A stretch of 64,000 nucleotides of DNA, taken from contig KV425554.1 in NCBI GenBank assembly GCA_001632425.1, forward strand, positions 605,648 through 669,647, written 5' to 3'. This document shows, piece after piece, positions 45,101-58,275 of the stretch (its first letter is position 1; each line of letters begins with the position of its first letter). The translations under genes and the position numbers were made by a program. The notes beneath the pieces are model-generated. The model saw only the letters and a program-made list of their open reading frames with translations. It was not told the DNA's origin and ran no database searches. The DNA is from Neolentinus lepideus HHB14362 ss-1 (taxonomy: Eukaryota > Basidiomycota > Agaricomycetes > Gloeophyllales > Gloeophyllaceae).

Positions 45101-46914
45101 TATTGATATTCAACGGGGTTTTAGTACCGACCAATTCACTATTGAGTACGTCGAGATCTTCCATCTCAGGGGGGTTTGCGATCTCATCATCCAGATTTTT
45201 AATCCTCCGCTCGAGTTCAGAGATCTTCTTGGCTATCTCTTTCTCCTCCCTCTTGAGATTGTCCAAGGCGTTTAGGTAGTTCTGTACTTCGGTTTCCTGT
45301 GGCTGCGGTTAGAGGGCTAGGTAAAGCCAGGAGAAACAAAGCACATACCAAGGTGTCGCATTCGTCGTATTTCTTCTTCATAGCCCCAAACTTAGCCTTA
45401 GCAGACTTCTTCTTGTCTTCCCTGGCAGCATTAAGCTTGTTGTACTGCTTCTTCAGCTTGCTGCAAAGGGGGTTAATATATGTGATAAATAGACTAGATG
45501 AAAGCTCTACACACGCTAGAAGCTCGTGAGCAGGGGCATTACGCTCTTTCAACCGCTGAACCTCTGCATGCAGCCGTCTCTGCTCGACCTTCGCATCCTG
45601 GTACCTCTTGAGGGCTTCACTGTACTCCCTCACCGGGATAATGAGTTCTAGCAATGCGATCTACGCGAAATGATCAGCATATCAGTCCAGACTGGGAACG
45701 TGTGTACTCACTCGCTCCTCAATCTTCTTTCGTTCGTTGTACCGTTCGACGTCCTTCTTCAACATCTCATTTCGCTCCTCCATGGTCTTCAGCTGCACCT
45801 TCTCTGCATTGAGGGTCTGAAAAAGATCGGTGAGTGGACTTATCTTTCGTGAGACGTAGAACAACGCACCTCTTTGAGAGTGGCGGCTTCTTTACCGGAG
45901 CTGATCAGTGTGTCGTGCCAGGCGGTCAGGTTCGCGTCCCCCGCAGCTCTCTGAGTCTCTCGCAGAAGCTCCTGAGGAGACATCCTCGCGAACTCTGCGA
46001 CTTTGTCCTGAGGCAGAAACGAACTACAATTCATGTGGGCATCTATGCGCTGAACGGTGGTAGATAAGGCTTACCACAAGTTTCCGACTTGGATGTTCAA
46101 TTCGGCGATTCTAGAGTTCACTTCCTTCCCACTGGCGCTCTGGCCGTTGAGGGTGAAAGTCGAACTCTTCGAGTTGGCGGAGAGGTTTCGTCTGATAGTC
46201 AGGTTGCCGTGCCCCTTCTTACCCTTCAGCTCGATTTCGACATATCCCTTGTCTGCACCAAGCTTCACGAAAGAGTTGAGATCGGAAGCGCGCCCAAGAA
46301 GCTGATATGATTAAAATTAATATTGTCAATATTGCATAAGTGATTAGGACGCACAGCAGTGGGGAAATTCAGGCCGATACAAAGAGCACATGCTATACTG
46401 CTTTTTCCGGTGCCATTGGGGCCAAGAATCATGTTCAAGTAAGGACCAGGGGAGAACTCGACGTAGTCATACGTGACGAAGTTATAGAGTTGGACACGAA
46501 CAATAGAGCCAGGAATATAGCTAGTGGTACGAGGTAATTGGGGACCAAGTTTATTTGACTGCAAGAATTGCTCACCCGTCATCGTCTCGTGGAAGCTCGT
46601 GTGCTCTCCCCGTACCCTTGGTTTCATCCTTGATAGGCATGCCATCGCCATCGACGTTCAGTCGCGCCCGTTTCTGGCCTTTAGGAGAACCAGTCCCCTG
46701 TTCATCCTCGTCCTCCTCGTCCTGAGCCTCGTCCTCTTCGTTGCTACTGAGTTCGTCACCATTTCGATCATTATCCGCTTCATGAGTCTGCAGGGTCTCT
46801 CTCTTCGCGCTCGTCTTCGCTGATCTCTCCATTTTGACGCGCTCGCTAGTCCGAGGACCAGAATTCTCTTTTTGGGAGTCGTCAGATTCGACAGTGACGG
46901 CTCTGCGTGCCATA
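42123..46914 (-). CDS. SMC5: SMC5, subunit of the SMC5/6 complex
   Basis: A minus-strand gene with many introns, from ATG 46914 to the stop at 42123. The first exon encodes an acidic, Lys-rich tail. The head follows: YIPGSIVRVQLYNFVTYDYVE, MILGPNGTGKSSIACALCIGL with Walker A, then ASDLNSFVKLG and IRRNLSANSKSSTFTLNG. Between about 45900 and 42900 nearly every exon is heptad-rich coiled coil, broken by hinge-like sequence around 44000-44700. The C-terminal head has QSGG split by an intron from ERSLTTIMYLMSL, then EEARAPFSLVDEINQGMDARAER (Walker B and D loop). SMC5/6 is a DNA-binding ATPase needed for recombinational repair and replication-stress tolerance; Nse2 SUMO ligase docks on the SMC5 arm. 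Confidence 0.92.
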
Positions 46915-47545
46915 CTGAATAAGGAAGGGTAGGAGATGGAACGCGGGACTTTGTGAGGGTAATTTAGCCGCGACGCGCCGGTGGTCGTGTTGTTTGGCAT
47001 TCGGTGTAGGGCAGGCAAATTCGCGGTTCACACAGATTACTTACCTCGGATCCCTCGAGATAGTTCTCATCAATTCCTGTCTATCTTACTACGAGGTAAC
47101 TATTGCAATTTGGTATAATTCAGAAATGAGATGGCCCTCCCGACTGACTGGTGTGGCAGTCGGTGCAGGCATGTGATCCACGGAAGCTTCGATCAACGCG
47201 TCGGTGGCTGAAAAATCGACGCGCCGCAATTAATGAGCAATACGAAGGATTCGCTCACCGAGTATGTATCTAGAGGCGGGCTGTAGTGATTGTTCCGTGC
47301 TAACTTTCGTCCGAATTACGGCGGACTCTAAGCTTTAAGCCCTAGATTCAGTCTCGTCTCGTCGACGCGTCGTTTCGGTTTCTGCATGTGGCACGCCGTC
47401 ATGAATTTCAACAGGAATAACACTAACGTGACAAATTAGTAAAGAGCACAATACATAGATCAGGCAGGCACAAATCAATAATACAGGCAACCAAGTGAGT
47501 AAGTGATAAAAGCAACATCCAGTACATCTAGGCAACCATATACTT
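46915..47545. other. Intergenic, SMC5 promoter and 3' region of the nucleoporin gene
   Basis: 631 bases without a supported gene. No repeat found. Confidence 0.4.
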
Positions 47546-49723
47546 TCAACGCAGTTCTTTGGGAGGAATCCATTCCGGTATATTCCCCCACTCAAACTTC
47601 TTGCTCTCAAACGCATTCCGAGCACTCGCCGGCAGAATCTGCAGGTAGTTCTCGGGAAGCATGGCATCGTACTGGTTAATATCCGGCTTATAGGTCACAG
47701 TGGCATTAGCGAAGTCCGGTGGTCCCTGTTTTGGTTTCTGAGTTTGCGTAGGTGCTGTCCCGAATACGGATGTGGACGAAGGGGTGTTGGTTGACGACCC
47801 GAACACGGAGGTACTAGGGGCAGGCTGGGGTGCGCTAGCGGATACCGATGATGTTTGAACAGGACCGAATGCAGATGGCGTAGAGTTGCTCCCTGGGGTG
47901 CCACCAAATGCGCTACCACTGTTTCCCCCGGAGCCAAACACGGAAGACTGAGGGATATTGGATCCGAACGGAGACAATGTATTCGTCTGCGTCTGGCTCT
48001 GGTTTCCAAATACTGAAGCGGAGCCAAAGGCTGACGGATTACTATTGTTTGGAGCGGGTGCAGGGTTGCCAAAGGCGCTCGGGGCACTTCCTAACGAAGG
48101 CTGGCCAAAGACCGAGCCTTCAGTTGTTGTAGGACCTGCGCCAAAGCCGGCAGGTCTTCGTTCCGCGAAAGCAGAGAAAGCACCTGCACTAATGCTATTG
48201 GCGGCAGGTATCGAGGCACCGAATGCAGACCCTCCTGACGTACCGCTTCCACCAAATGCGGATTGGCCAAACGCGCCGGTTGCTGGTCGGATGAAAGAGT
48301 TTGTGGCTGGTTGAGATGATTGACCGAAGACAGAAATCTGTTGTGGTGGTTGCCCGAAACTAGACATCGACGGTTGCGGCTGGCCGGATATTGTCTGCTG
48401 TTGCGGTTGCCCAAAAGCTGATGCTGATTGTTGCGGCTGCCCGAAAGCGGACGCTGTCTGTCCTTGTGGAGGTTGTCCAAAGACAGACGTAGTTGTTGAT
48501 TGTTGCGGCTGTCCAAAAGCTGAAGTTGATGATTGGGACTGCCCAAAAACTGAAGTTGATGGCTGCCCAAAAGCTGAAGTCGATGGTTGGGGCTGCCCAA
48601 AAGCTGAAGGTGATTGCTGGGGCTGCCCAAAAGCTGAAGTTGATTGCCAGGGCTGCCCAAAAGCTGAAGTTGATTGTTGCGGTTGCCCGAAGGCCGATGC
48701 AGATTGTTGCGGTTGGCCAAATGCTGATGCGGACTGTTGTGGCTGTCCAAAGATTGACGTGGATGGTGGTTGCGGTTGCCCAAATACTGATGAAGACTGC
48801 TTCGGTTGCCCAAATATAGAGCTGCTTTGCTGCTGATGAGATTGCCCGAAGGCAGACGCTGCAGTATTGCTAGAGCCCAATCCGGAGAACGCCGACTGCC
48901 CGAAGGCAGGTTTACCAAAGGCAGACGTACCAAGCAAAGGCTTGCCAAAAGCAGGAGTTGTTGTTGTAGAGGGTATATTTGCACCGAATACAGACGAGGA
49001 GGAGGTATTGCCAAACGTTGATGAACCGAAGGCGGACTGTGACGATCTAGTCCCAAGGCCAGAACCACCAGCAGCCTCGCTGTTAGCCATGCTGATTTTC
49101 GACGCCTGGTCGTATGCTTCTTTGACATGGGCCCGTGCATTGACATAGATCTGATCAGCAGCAGCTATCTTCTCCGCTTCGTATTTTATCTTAGAGACAC
49201 TTCAGAAGTAAGCGCATAACTCTATCAGAGCAGGACGCACATATTCATTCACTGTTCCAGACTTCAACTCCAGCATCGCCTTCACGCGTAGCTCCTCTGG
49301 CGACTCGTCCAGACCTGCAACAAGTAGGGGCTCATGTTTCGCCGGACCATACGAAGAAAGTGGCCACATTGGTTTGTCCACTTGGGGTGTCATGTCCTTC
49401 GTCATAGTTTCCATACTGTCTAGAACGTCAAAAGAGAGTTCTTAGTGATGCTGGAAATCGATCAATCTGACCTGAATGGTACAGGGACCTTTTGATTGCC
49501 GCCCGAGTTCCAAGATGAGTCTGGATATATTTCTCTATTAGAGGCGTACAGATGTCGTATGAAGGTCTCACTTCCGAACGCCCCATGCCCTCGACCATCT
49601 CTCGGATGTTCATTCCTACAACTGTTACCAAACTTGCAGCGACCTTGCATGTAGTATTGACAAACGACCTAGTGTCTCCAATCAGAGCGTTTCATGTTCT
49701 CTCTACCGTGGAATACTTACCAT
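47546..49723 (-). CDS. NUP42: CCCH zinc-finger, FG-repeat nucleoporin (Nup42/Amo1-like)
   Basis: The ATG at 49723-49721 is followed directly by an intron. The next exon (from 49668) encodes a CCCH finger, VVCQYYMQGRCKFGNSCRNEH, with spacing C-x7-C-x5-C-x3-H. A middle part reads MWPLSSYGPAKHEPLLVAGLDESPEELR, conserved in fungal homologs. A long FG domain follows (about 49090-47700): GLFG-free, with many SAFGQPQQ-type and SVFG units and about 25-30 FG dipeptides. The C-terminus has PDINQYDAMLPENYLQILP and WGNIPEWIPPKELR, a conserved helical end. In yeast Nup42 sits on the cytoplasmic face of the pore and helps mRNA export with Gle1. The repeat DNA is near-tandem, so copy number may vary between strains. 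Confidence 0.82.
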
Positions 49724-49898
49724 AATGACCAAACCAGTTGAAGACGAAGTAAGGTACAGAGATCGTACGCGACTGACAAGGACTGCCCTAGTGATTCAAC
49801 AAAGTGTGGCGGACAGTGCACCAGTCTGTTTTCCCACGCGTCGCGTCTTCGAAGTTCGCGTCGCGTGCCACTCGAACCTCTTTACTGGGTCCTAGACG
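49724..49898. promoter_or_regulatory. 175-bp bidirectional promoter between two nucleoporin genes
   Basis: The region separates the ATG codons of the Nup42-like gene (minus) and NUP192 (plus). No coding frame is supported if the NUP192 start at 49899 is right. The GC-rich GCGTCGCGT block near 49850 may be a promoter element; this is inference. Confidence 0.45.
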
Positions 49899-52800
49899 AT
49901 GTCGGGCGAATCCTCCAGACGTTCAAATCTGATAGACGTGTACGCTCGTCCTACTTTATTGTTTGCGATCAGCGCTCACAAGCTACTAGAACATATCAGC
50001 AGCTGCATAACACCCTCTACGACGAGCAAGATGGCTTCAGCCGCCACCAATTCCGAGACCTGCTAATACCCCGCTTGGATCAGTTAAGAGATGTCACTCA
50101 ACCCTTCGGAAAACCCTCACCTGAGTCGAGGAAGAAGATCGAGTCAGGCTCGGTGACATTGCAGGATGGAGTGCAGTTTCGTGTTGAGAACGCGGACAAG
50201 GAGGTCATATTCGCCATCAGCAAGAAGTTCGACATTGACGAAGTGCAGGCTTTCATTCTCCTTCGATCCTTCTTCTACAACGAAGGTGTCCCTCCAGAAG
50301 CTGGAACAAGCTCGATCTCCTTCGCCGACAGCGTGTTGGAAGCTATTACCCCGTTCTATTACACCGAATGCCTTTACGTTCTACGCACTATTATCCCTCT
50401 AGTGCGCGCGCATCAAAATCCGCCTGATCCAGCCTACGAGGCCTCTAGTATTGTTCTTCCACAAATATTACAGGATGCCGCTGCCTTCCTCCGAACGTTG
50501 CTGCAAGACTACGTGGGTAAGGCGAAGGCTGAGCCTGAAGACAAGATTGCTGCCGATCACAGAGCTGTATCGCTCTGGGCTAAGCAAAATGCACGGTTGC
50601 AACTTGCTGAGCTCGAGATCTTGTTCTGGCTATTACTGGACTACTGCTCGTCCTGTGAGGGTTGGCTAGTTGTGCAAATCCTCGAAGCCGCCTATGACAC
50701 GAATCTGGGTACCGTCCAACAGAATGCCATCTTCCTAATGGATGCAGAAGGCAGACAGCTCTTGGATGATGGCGCAGGCCTTTGGACACTAATAGCCATC
50801 GAGATCTTCGACCTTGAACACATTGCGGACCCTGGGGGACTGCAAATATCTGCAGACCATCAGGATCGCAAAGACTACACGACCTCTCCTGATAGTCTCA
50901 AACGGATCCACGAGATTGTCACATCCAATACCAGTGAGCAATTCGTCTGCACATATATGGCATGGGCATATGTCTTGTCGCGCTTGGTTGAAGCCGCCAA
51001 AGCAGCCAAAGAGATTACAGAGGATTACAAAGACCTATTTGCTACTCTTGCCTCCTCGAGTCGAACTTCCGCGAAGGACGGACAACCACTGCACATCCTA
51101 ATGCTCAACGCCGCTCTCAGCCCTGAGGCCCGATTATTTAATCGAATATTAGATCTCTTAACAGCATCGCCAGTGTTCGTCACTTCGGTGGGATGGAAGG
51201 TTGGAAGTTCTTTAACTGATATGAATGAAATAGGTTTCAGATCCGTCATGAAAGGTGATGTTGATCCGTGTTCTACACCAAATTGGCCACATATTTAAAT
51301 GTCTTAAATCAGGCTTACTCATGGTCATCCTTGAGTCTACGCCGATCGAGCTCATTCCAGACCTTGATACGTTCGTCGAGGTTTGGATAGCACTGTTCGG
51401 TCGGAGCGAACAACAAGCCGTCGATGCCATCTGCAGACAATTTTGGAATTCAGACAGGGTCAAGAGCATAGCTCGTGGTGCACTACTAGAAGTTGCAAGA
51501 GCTCAGTTCCCTGTTCGGCCACGAATGCTATTACGCATCCTTAGGGCTTTGACCGCTTTCGGTTACATGGACACTGATCCTCTGTCCAATTCAAGTCGTT
51601 CGGATGAAGACCCGACACTAGATCGACAGTATAGCGCGCAAGAAGTTTTCCACTACTTCCTCCGGCTTCATACCTATACTCAGGTCATCCCGTCCAGCGC
51701 CATCTCCGGGGCGCACGCTCTGTATGACAAGTTACCCGAGCGCTCTGCGAGTGTCGGTGTTTCATATACTAATCTTCGACCTGTTAAACTCCCCGGCGGC
51801 TCTATTCTCCCTCCAAAGTCCGTTGGCCAACTATTAAGTCCAGAGGGCGGAGATCAGATTGTTGTAGCTTGGGAACACGTTCACTCAGGCTGGAAGCTGG
51901 TGATCGAGATCATGACCACCTACGTCTATCGACGACGCCTGCATCCTGGTCTTGGTACTAATTACCAGGATCTGACATTTGCACGACGTGGATCAGCCCA
52001 AATTGTAGCCCTGCGACTAGACCAGATTGGCATGGAGTCAGGTTCCGGCGACGACGAGCTACTGATCACAGAATGCCTGGATCTGATCAGCAGCGTCGTG
52101 CAAGACAATCCTGTCGTTGCGGAGGAGCTTCTGGACTCACTGGAGACAGGAAACGCTGTGGTGGCGCATACCATGACTGAAGCTCAACCGCCCGATCTGG
52201 TCCAACTGACGACGTTGATATTGGAGGAAGCGTTATCTAGATCCGGTCAGCATTCCAAGCGTCGTCCTCCGAGAGAGCTCATCATCTCCTCGATGAATGT
52301 TCTTGCTGCTCTTCTACCTCTGCCCAGGTACTCCAACCGTGTCTGGCTATTCTTGCGTTCAACAACGTCGCTCTTTGGAGCTACGGCTGCTGCGACGGGA
52401 GGGCTTACCAACCTTCTTGCAGCTGAGAAAGTCACGGGTCAGTACACAATGACTTTGGCTTTGCTGAATCTGGTCCAGCAATTGTTTCGTGAGGCTTCGT
52501 GCTCAGTGTTGTCAGTCCTTCCTCGTAACGTCCGGTTACAACAGGTTAAGGAGGAAGTACTTCAGCGCGTGGCGCAGTTTGTACACGAGAAAATCTGGCG
52601 TGAGTTTGTTGGATGGAGATATGTTCGCATTGGCGACAAGTCTGAAATCGGCAGACGATTAGCGGCTTTCTACATCGACGTCCTGGAGAATTTTCCACCT
52701 TCGTTGAAGGATGCTCCTTTCCACTCGCTGAGTCAGGACGTCATCAACCTCCTGCTTTTTGAGGCGAGCGCGTCCACTATCAACCCTATACTTAGCTTTA

Positions 52801-55800
52801 TCGCCGAAGGCGGATTCCTTCTGAACCAGCTGACGGCATCTCGCCGCTTTGGTGATTCCAGGCGGTTGATAGTGGTGATGGAGCTGCAGATTCGATTAGC
52901 TCGGATGGTCCTTAATCATAAGTTACAAGTCGCACCAACGGCAGGCTTGTGTCTGCTGGAAAGAGTCCTCTGCGGGCAGGTACCAGGTGGTGCCTCCACT
53001 GACAGAGACGAACGGTCTAGACATGCCCCTATGGACCTCCTCTTGGCGTACGTGAAGGATCGTGCTGTGGGTAGGTTTGTACCCTACGAGGCAGCGCGTT
53101 TACTGTTCACTCTTTGCGGATCCCTGTCTGCCTCACAGTTGTCTCCTCCAACAGTCATTGGGCACCTGTCTGATCCCGAGGCGGCAGTCTGGACCCTGGT
53201 TCGTATCGTTCAGCATCCTTACGACGAACTCTTCTTACGCACCGCCATTTGGAACTTGGTCTCCCTGGCTGTTGACAAGGAACCCGCCATGGCGACACTG
53301 CTGGTGGTTGGCTCTTTCCGTACCCCGGGTGAAGGGGATGGGAAGCCAGATACCCAGCCTAAAGACGCAGTGGTGATCAAGGGCCGATCTCGGCGGCGTA
53401 GTGCCCTAATGGCGGCTTCAGACATGCTCGGTCGATGGAAGGAGCTTTGGGAATATATGCCCCAGCTTCTCTTCGGCGTCTTACAGTTTCTGGACACTGT
53501 TTGGGCCCATGGCATTGAGCACCGCACGGCGCTTCAGCAGCTCCGCGAGGATTCCACTTATTGGGAAAGGCTGAAGTCGATCCTAATAGAAGAGCTGGGA
53601 CCTGTCCCTGACTACAAGTCTGAGGAACTCGTCGAATACGATGAAGCACAACATTCCAACCTGCACGAAGCTGTCTCCTCCCACGCTTATCGGACTATGG
53701 TGAAAGCGTTAGCTCTTCGAGTTATCGCCCGGGACATACAAACGTACTCTCAGAAGGACGAGAAGGCACGAATTCCGGACAAGCCACAGAGCTACAAGGC
53801 CATTGAGAGCGTCTTGAAGGATGAAGAACAGCTAACTGACTTCATTTCTGAGGCATCCACAAGCTCGTATGAACCTAACTTGTATGACGAGTTCGTCCAA
53901 CTGGTCAAGTCTCATTGTCCTGCGTTGGATCTTGAACACTTGCGTGTACAGGATCCAGAGATGGAACGAGAGTTTGGAGATGGATTTACGTTCTCGCCTT
54001 CTTTACTGCAGTTGCGTCTTCATCCATTCCGGTCTGCTGGCGACAGCCAAGCCATATCGCTTGCGGATGAGCTGGAGCACAAGCTGTACTCCCTCAATCT
54101 CAACCTATCTGTCACGCACGCTCAAAGTTCACTTGGCCTGTCATGGCAGCGTCTTTTGCAAGCGGTTGCGCCTTTCCTACGGACAAGCCCACAGGTCCGC
54201 AATACTCTGCTGACCCTAGCTGCTTCTGTCTCCGAAAACGTCTCTGGTGAAACACGCTCGGGAGAAATGATGTCCTCTATTCACAATGGCAGGTTAGCTC
54301 TGATCTTGGCGTTGTTAGAGGCTGCGTGGTTCTCCGATGATGACAAGAAGGAGGAAGTCGAACAGTTCCTTGCGATCGTGGAGAACGTCCACAATCTTAT
54401 CCTCAACAAGCCTCAAGCTCCGCAGCAATCATTCATGGGCTTGATCAAAGTCCCATTTCACCGGGTTCTGCTGCAGATAATCTACTTCTGCTTGAGGCAA
54501 GCGAGGAACTTGATCAAACGACCCAAGACATTAAACGCCAGCCAGAGGTTGTGTATCTTCTCCCTTGTAGAGGTCGTTCAAGTGTTGGATATCGATGCTC
54601 TTCGAATTGTTCTAGACTTGGCAAGGAGCCGGACTGAGGCAGACGTCGATCAGGATCTTCAGCTTCTGATAGCCGTATTTGAACAATGCACCCACCCAGA
54701 TTTATGCACGACGTCCACCTTCTGGCTCACCCGGTGCCAAGAGACCAATGTCATCCGTGCTAGCCTGGAGCTCTTCGCTCAGATGGATATCGTCGGCATC
54801 ACCAACATTTCTGCTCTACAGACACGACGTCGGCCACTTTACACTGATCGGATTTTACAATTTCATCTATCACTCGCCTGTGTCCCCCTCGCAGCTGAGC
54901 GACTAGCTTCTGAAGGTCTGCTCGTCTCGTACAGCAACAATCGCATCAGCGAAGCTGTCAATAGAGGTCTTATCGACGTCACTATCCCTGAGCTGCCTAA
55001 TGAGCGAAGTCCGGCACATCAGGCGTATTGCATGATGCTCTCCATCGTGGCCTGCGTATTCGAAGCTCTCGGCAGGCACAACCACCACTTTGATCTTGAG
55101 GCATGCGCCTTCGTGCAAGTGTCGGGTCAGCAGATTGCGCGGGCTTTGGCTTGGACTGTCGGAGACCCACTCACCCTGCCACTCATAGAGGAGATAGAGC
55201 AAACGGTCAACCTCTTCTACGCCATCGCTGAGAGTGCGTCTCCTGGATCTAAGCGGGATGATACGGTGCAGAAGGTTCTTCGAGCCTTCACCTCGAGCGG
55301 CCTGCTCCTGTTGCAACAGCTGAATTATGCTCTGACGCACCCCAATCATCTGGCCAGTGTATTAGAACCGGTCACCTCAGAGGAGCGGCAACAGCTCGAA
55401 AGGGACGCGCAGGGACCCTCGGTGGGGTCCACAGAACATCTTGATCCAAGGACACGTCCGTTCTTGACTGGCGTGGTGCACAAGCTGTTCAGGCTTACGA
55501 GCTCTCTATTGTCAACGCTGGTCAGTATTAGTGGTGCGGAGACAGTCCTCATTGGCGACCAAGAAGATTGGCCCTTGGACGAGGCTGTCGTTTATCCCGT
55601 AAGTCACATGCTACATTATCGCAACTGATACACGACGCTGACGAGGTTCTGCAGCACTCTAAAGTGGTTCTGGATGAATGTGCATCGCTAGGAACGCTCT
55701 TGGAACTAGGTAACTGCACTCTCGACGTGCTCCGTGTCCTCTCCGCGCATCCGCCGGGACAGGCGATCACGCCTTTATTCTCCTCAACGTTCGCAAAGGC

Positions 55801-56185
55801 GCTCGACGTCAAAGATGCGGACGACGCCGCTCGGAGGAACCTGGAAGGCGTCCTGGTATACGGCGTGACACAGCTCGCGATGTGGTTCTCCAAGCCTGAA
55901 TTCGAGGTGCCGGAGATGGAGGTCGTGGAGGAGGCTTCTGTGGCAGATTCTGCGTCGCAGAAGGACGAGCTGCGGAGATCGGGTGGGCTGGGAAATAGCC
56001 GGAGGGAGAGGAAGTCGACTGTTGGCGGTGGGGGAAGTATGAGGAGGGGATTGATGGGAGAGGTGATAGGTGACCTGCAGGTGTTGATGGGCAAGGCGAG
56101 GAATGTACTGAGCAAGGGCGAGGGCGTGGATGTGGTGCCGTTGCTGGAGCGGTTCTTGAATGACAGGATTTTGGCCGGGTCGTAG
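49899..56185 (+). CDS. NUP192: Nuclear pore inner-ring nucleoporin NUP192 (NUP205 family)
   Basis: The model uses exons 49899-49937, 49973-51254, 51313-55598 and 55655-56185, giving about 2,045 residues of almost wholly alpha-helical protein. Family blocks seen early are LHNTLYDEQDGFSRHQFRDLL, ESRKKIESGSVTLQDG, FAISKKFDIDEVQAFILLRSF and LQLAELEILFWLLLDYC. Later parts show the regular helix pairs of the Nup192/Nup205 solenoid. It is a structural scaffold of the inner ring, binding Nic96, Nup53 and Nup145N homologs. The first intron would be only 35 nt, and the frame through it is also open, so the true start may be on another upstream exon. The length is larger than in yeast (1,683 aa). Confidence 0.9.
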
Positions 56186-56293
56186 TGTTACAAGGACTGG
56201 TGGGGATGAAATGACAGATAATGACGCAAAAGTATATATCGTAGTGTATAGGGTGTATTCTGCTATTTTGCTTGTACTTTTATTTTATTTTTC

Positions 56294-57845
56294 CTACCGC
56301 GTCAGAATGTCGGCGCCGTGTTCTGTGATGAGGACCATGTGCTCTGCTTGGGCGGCACGAGCGCAGTTCTGCTGGATAGTTGGGTTCCTGCTAGTGCAGC
56401 CTGGTTTGTGAAGATGACGCACCTCAGTTGACGTAGCTATTTGAACATGGAGGTTAGCAGTGCTCAGAGGTCAATGAAGTTAGAAAACACACTCCATCCA
56501 TCAGGAAATATCCATCCTCGTGGGTTCCTGCCCTGTATTATGGCCGGCTCAATGGTGAAACAGTGACCGGGAAGCATGACACCCGGTTCGTCGTTTACTA
56601 GGGCGTTCCCTGAGCCTCACTTTACGGTAACATGCCCGAAGGCACTCACGATGGTGGAAGATCCAGGGAGGGCGGTGGAAGACAGTCCCGATCCCGTGTC
56701 CGGTGAATTGCGTATTAATGCACATCTCCATGCCGCGTTTGTGGGTCTGCCGCTCGACCAGGTCGCGTATCGCTTTCCCGATGCCTCTGAACGGCAACCC
56801 GGGACCGCACGCGCTGATGCCCGCTTCCAGGGCGAGCTCGGTTGTTTCCAGGAGGTGGCGTCCTTGGGCGTCGAGGGCGGCGGGGGACACGGCGAAGGTG
56901 CGCGAGGTGTCGCCGTGGTAGCCGGCGAGGTAGACTGTGATGTCGATGTTAACGGTGTCTTCTGGTTCTAGGGGCCGGCTGGGTGGAGAGGGGGTTGGTT
57001 TGAGTATGGGCGAATAGGAAGGAGGCGTACTCGTCTGGGATACCGTGCACGATTACGTTGTTGACACTTGTGCAGATGGATTTAGGGAATTGGGAGTAGA
57101 GGAGGGGGGAGGGGTAGGCGTTGTGTGAGGTTATGTAGCGGTGGACGAGAGCGTCGATGTCGGAAGTTGTTATGCCTGGCTATGAGGTGTGAGAAGACAG
57201 TTGGAAGGGAGGGAAAGGACAAAGTGGGTGAGGAGGAGCGGATGGAATGCTGTGCGAGGGTCAATATGACCTCAGCTCTCGATACCTAGGTCCACCTGGA
57301 ACCAATATATACTCATACTGAGAAGTGCGGCTATGCCTGTGCGCCGACGAATTCAAGGTTTACCTCTTATATTCTGAGGACAATAGCCGCGCAGAATATA
57401 CCCTATCGTGTCGCGCAGACAAGAGCCTAGGACCTACCTTTACCAAGCTTCCAGCATAGTTCAGGACGTTCTTCGCCAGTTCAGCTGCTCTTCGCACCTT
57501 TTGCTCTGCCTCGGTACCCAGACCTATCAATCCGTTGCCCTCCCATGGGTCACCGTTGAAGTCGTCTGCACTGAGATTTTCTTTGCCAGCGTTCTTGACA
57601 TAAGGAGGGCGGGGGATGTGTTCTGGGACAGAAAGAGGTGTAATGTGAGACGTTCCGAAGACATACGGTTCTTCAGGCAGTATGACATGATAACTGCCGA
57701 AGTCATGGACCTCAGCGTCGTCTCCTTCAGAGGTAGAGAACTTTTGGATCTGACGACTTAATAACTTCCTCCGAGATGTAGTTGCCAGTATGTTTGTTCT
57801 ACGACCAATATTAGTTGAGGAGGTATAGCGAAGTAGCCTAGACAT
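56294..57845 (-). CDS. Type I methionine aminopeptidase, probably mitochondrial
   Basis: A minus-strand gene of several exons, ATG at 57845, stop at 56294. The first 40 residues are rich in Arg, Ser and Thr with no acid until later ([15 protein letters not shown]), like a mitochondrial presequence. The domain then shows [18 protein letters not shown]-like [24 protein letters not shown]-type [19 protein letters not shown] with two metal-binding Asp, [19 protein letters not shown] with the His, [11 protein letters not shown] with a Glu, and [16 protein letters not shown] with the last Glu. All five metal ligands are present. The enzyme trims initiator Met. No N-terminal zinc finger, as found in cytosolic Map1, is visible. 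It converges on NUP192 with 108 bp between stops. Confidence 0.87.
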
Positions 57846-58275
57846 TAATATGAAACAGAAGAGAAGATAGAAGGGACTTGGCGAATCAAAAGGAATAGTG
57901 CATGATAGAACGCGTTACCGGCCGTCGTGAATTCCCAATATGGCAACTCAACTGCCATATTCAGAGCGGTTACATCTTCGAGCCTGAGATACGTCATCGC
58001 TGCAGTCCTTCAGTCACATCTTCTTTCACGTCGACGGTATATAAAGGCAGCAACCTTGAGAAATTGCCCTCAACTTTCTTTTCTCCGAACCTAATCATTC
58101 CCTCGCCTCCCCTTCATATTCTTCGCTTTGGGCAGTGACGGTACCCATCCCGGAGCGACTCTGCTATGTCATCGTGAATCATGCATATGCATATCGCCGC
58201 GGCGTAATACTTCTTGATCTCTTTTGGCCTGACATCATCATAAGAATCTGCCTCTTCTGAACCTCCATATCCACC
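57846..58275. promoter_or_regulatory. Divergent promoter with TATA box upstream of HAM1-like gene
   Basis: 430 bp between two divergent starts. GTATATAAAG lies at about 58037-58046, followed by a C/T-rich segment typical of fungal transcription starts, and the plus-strand ATG about 230 bp on. Confidence 0.55.

Noticed and set aside
48493..48819. Plus-strand frame with repeated QKLKLM-type units
   Set aside because: It is the antisense of the FG-repeat domain of the NUP42-like gene; the repetition comes from those repeats.
52862..53649. Antisense frames within NUP192
   Set aside because: Shadows of a long, well-supported coding exon.
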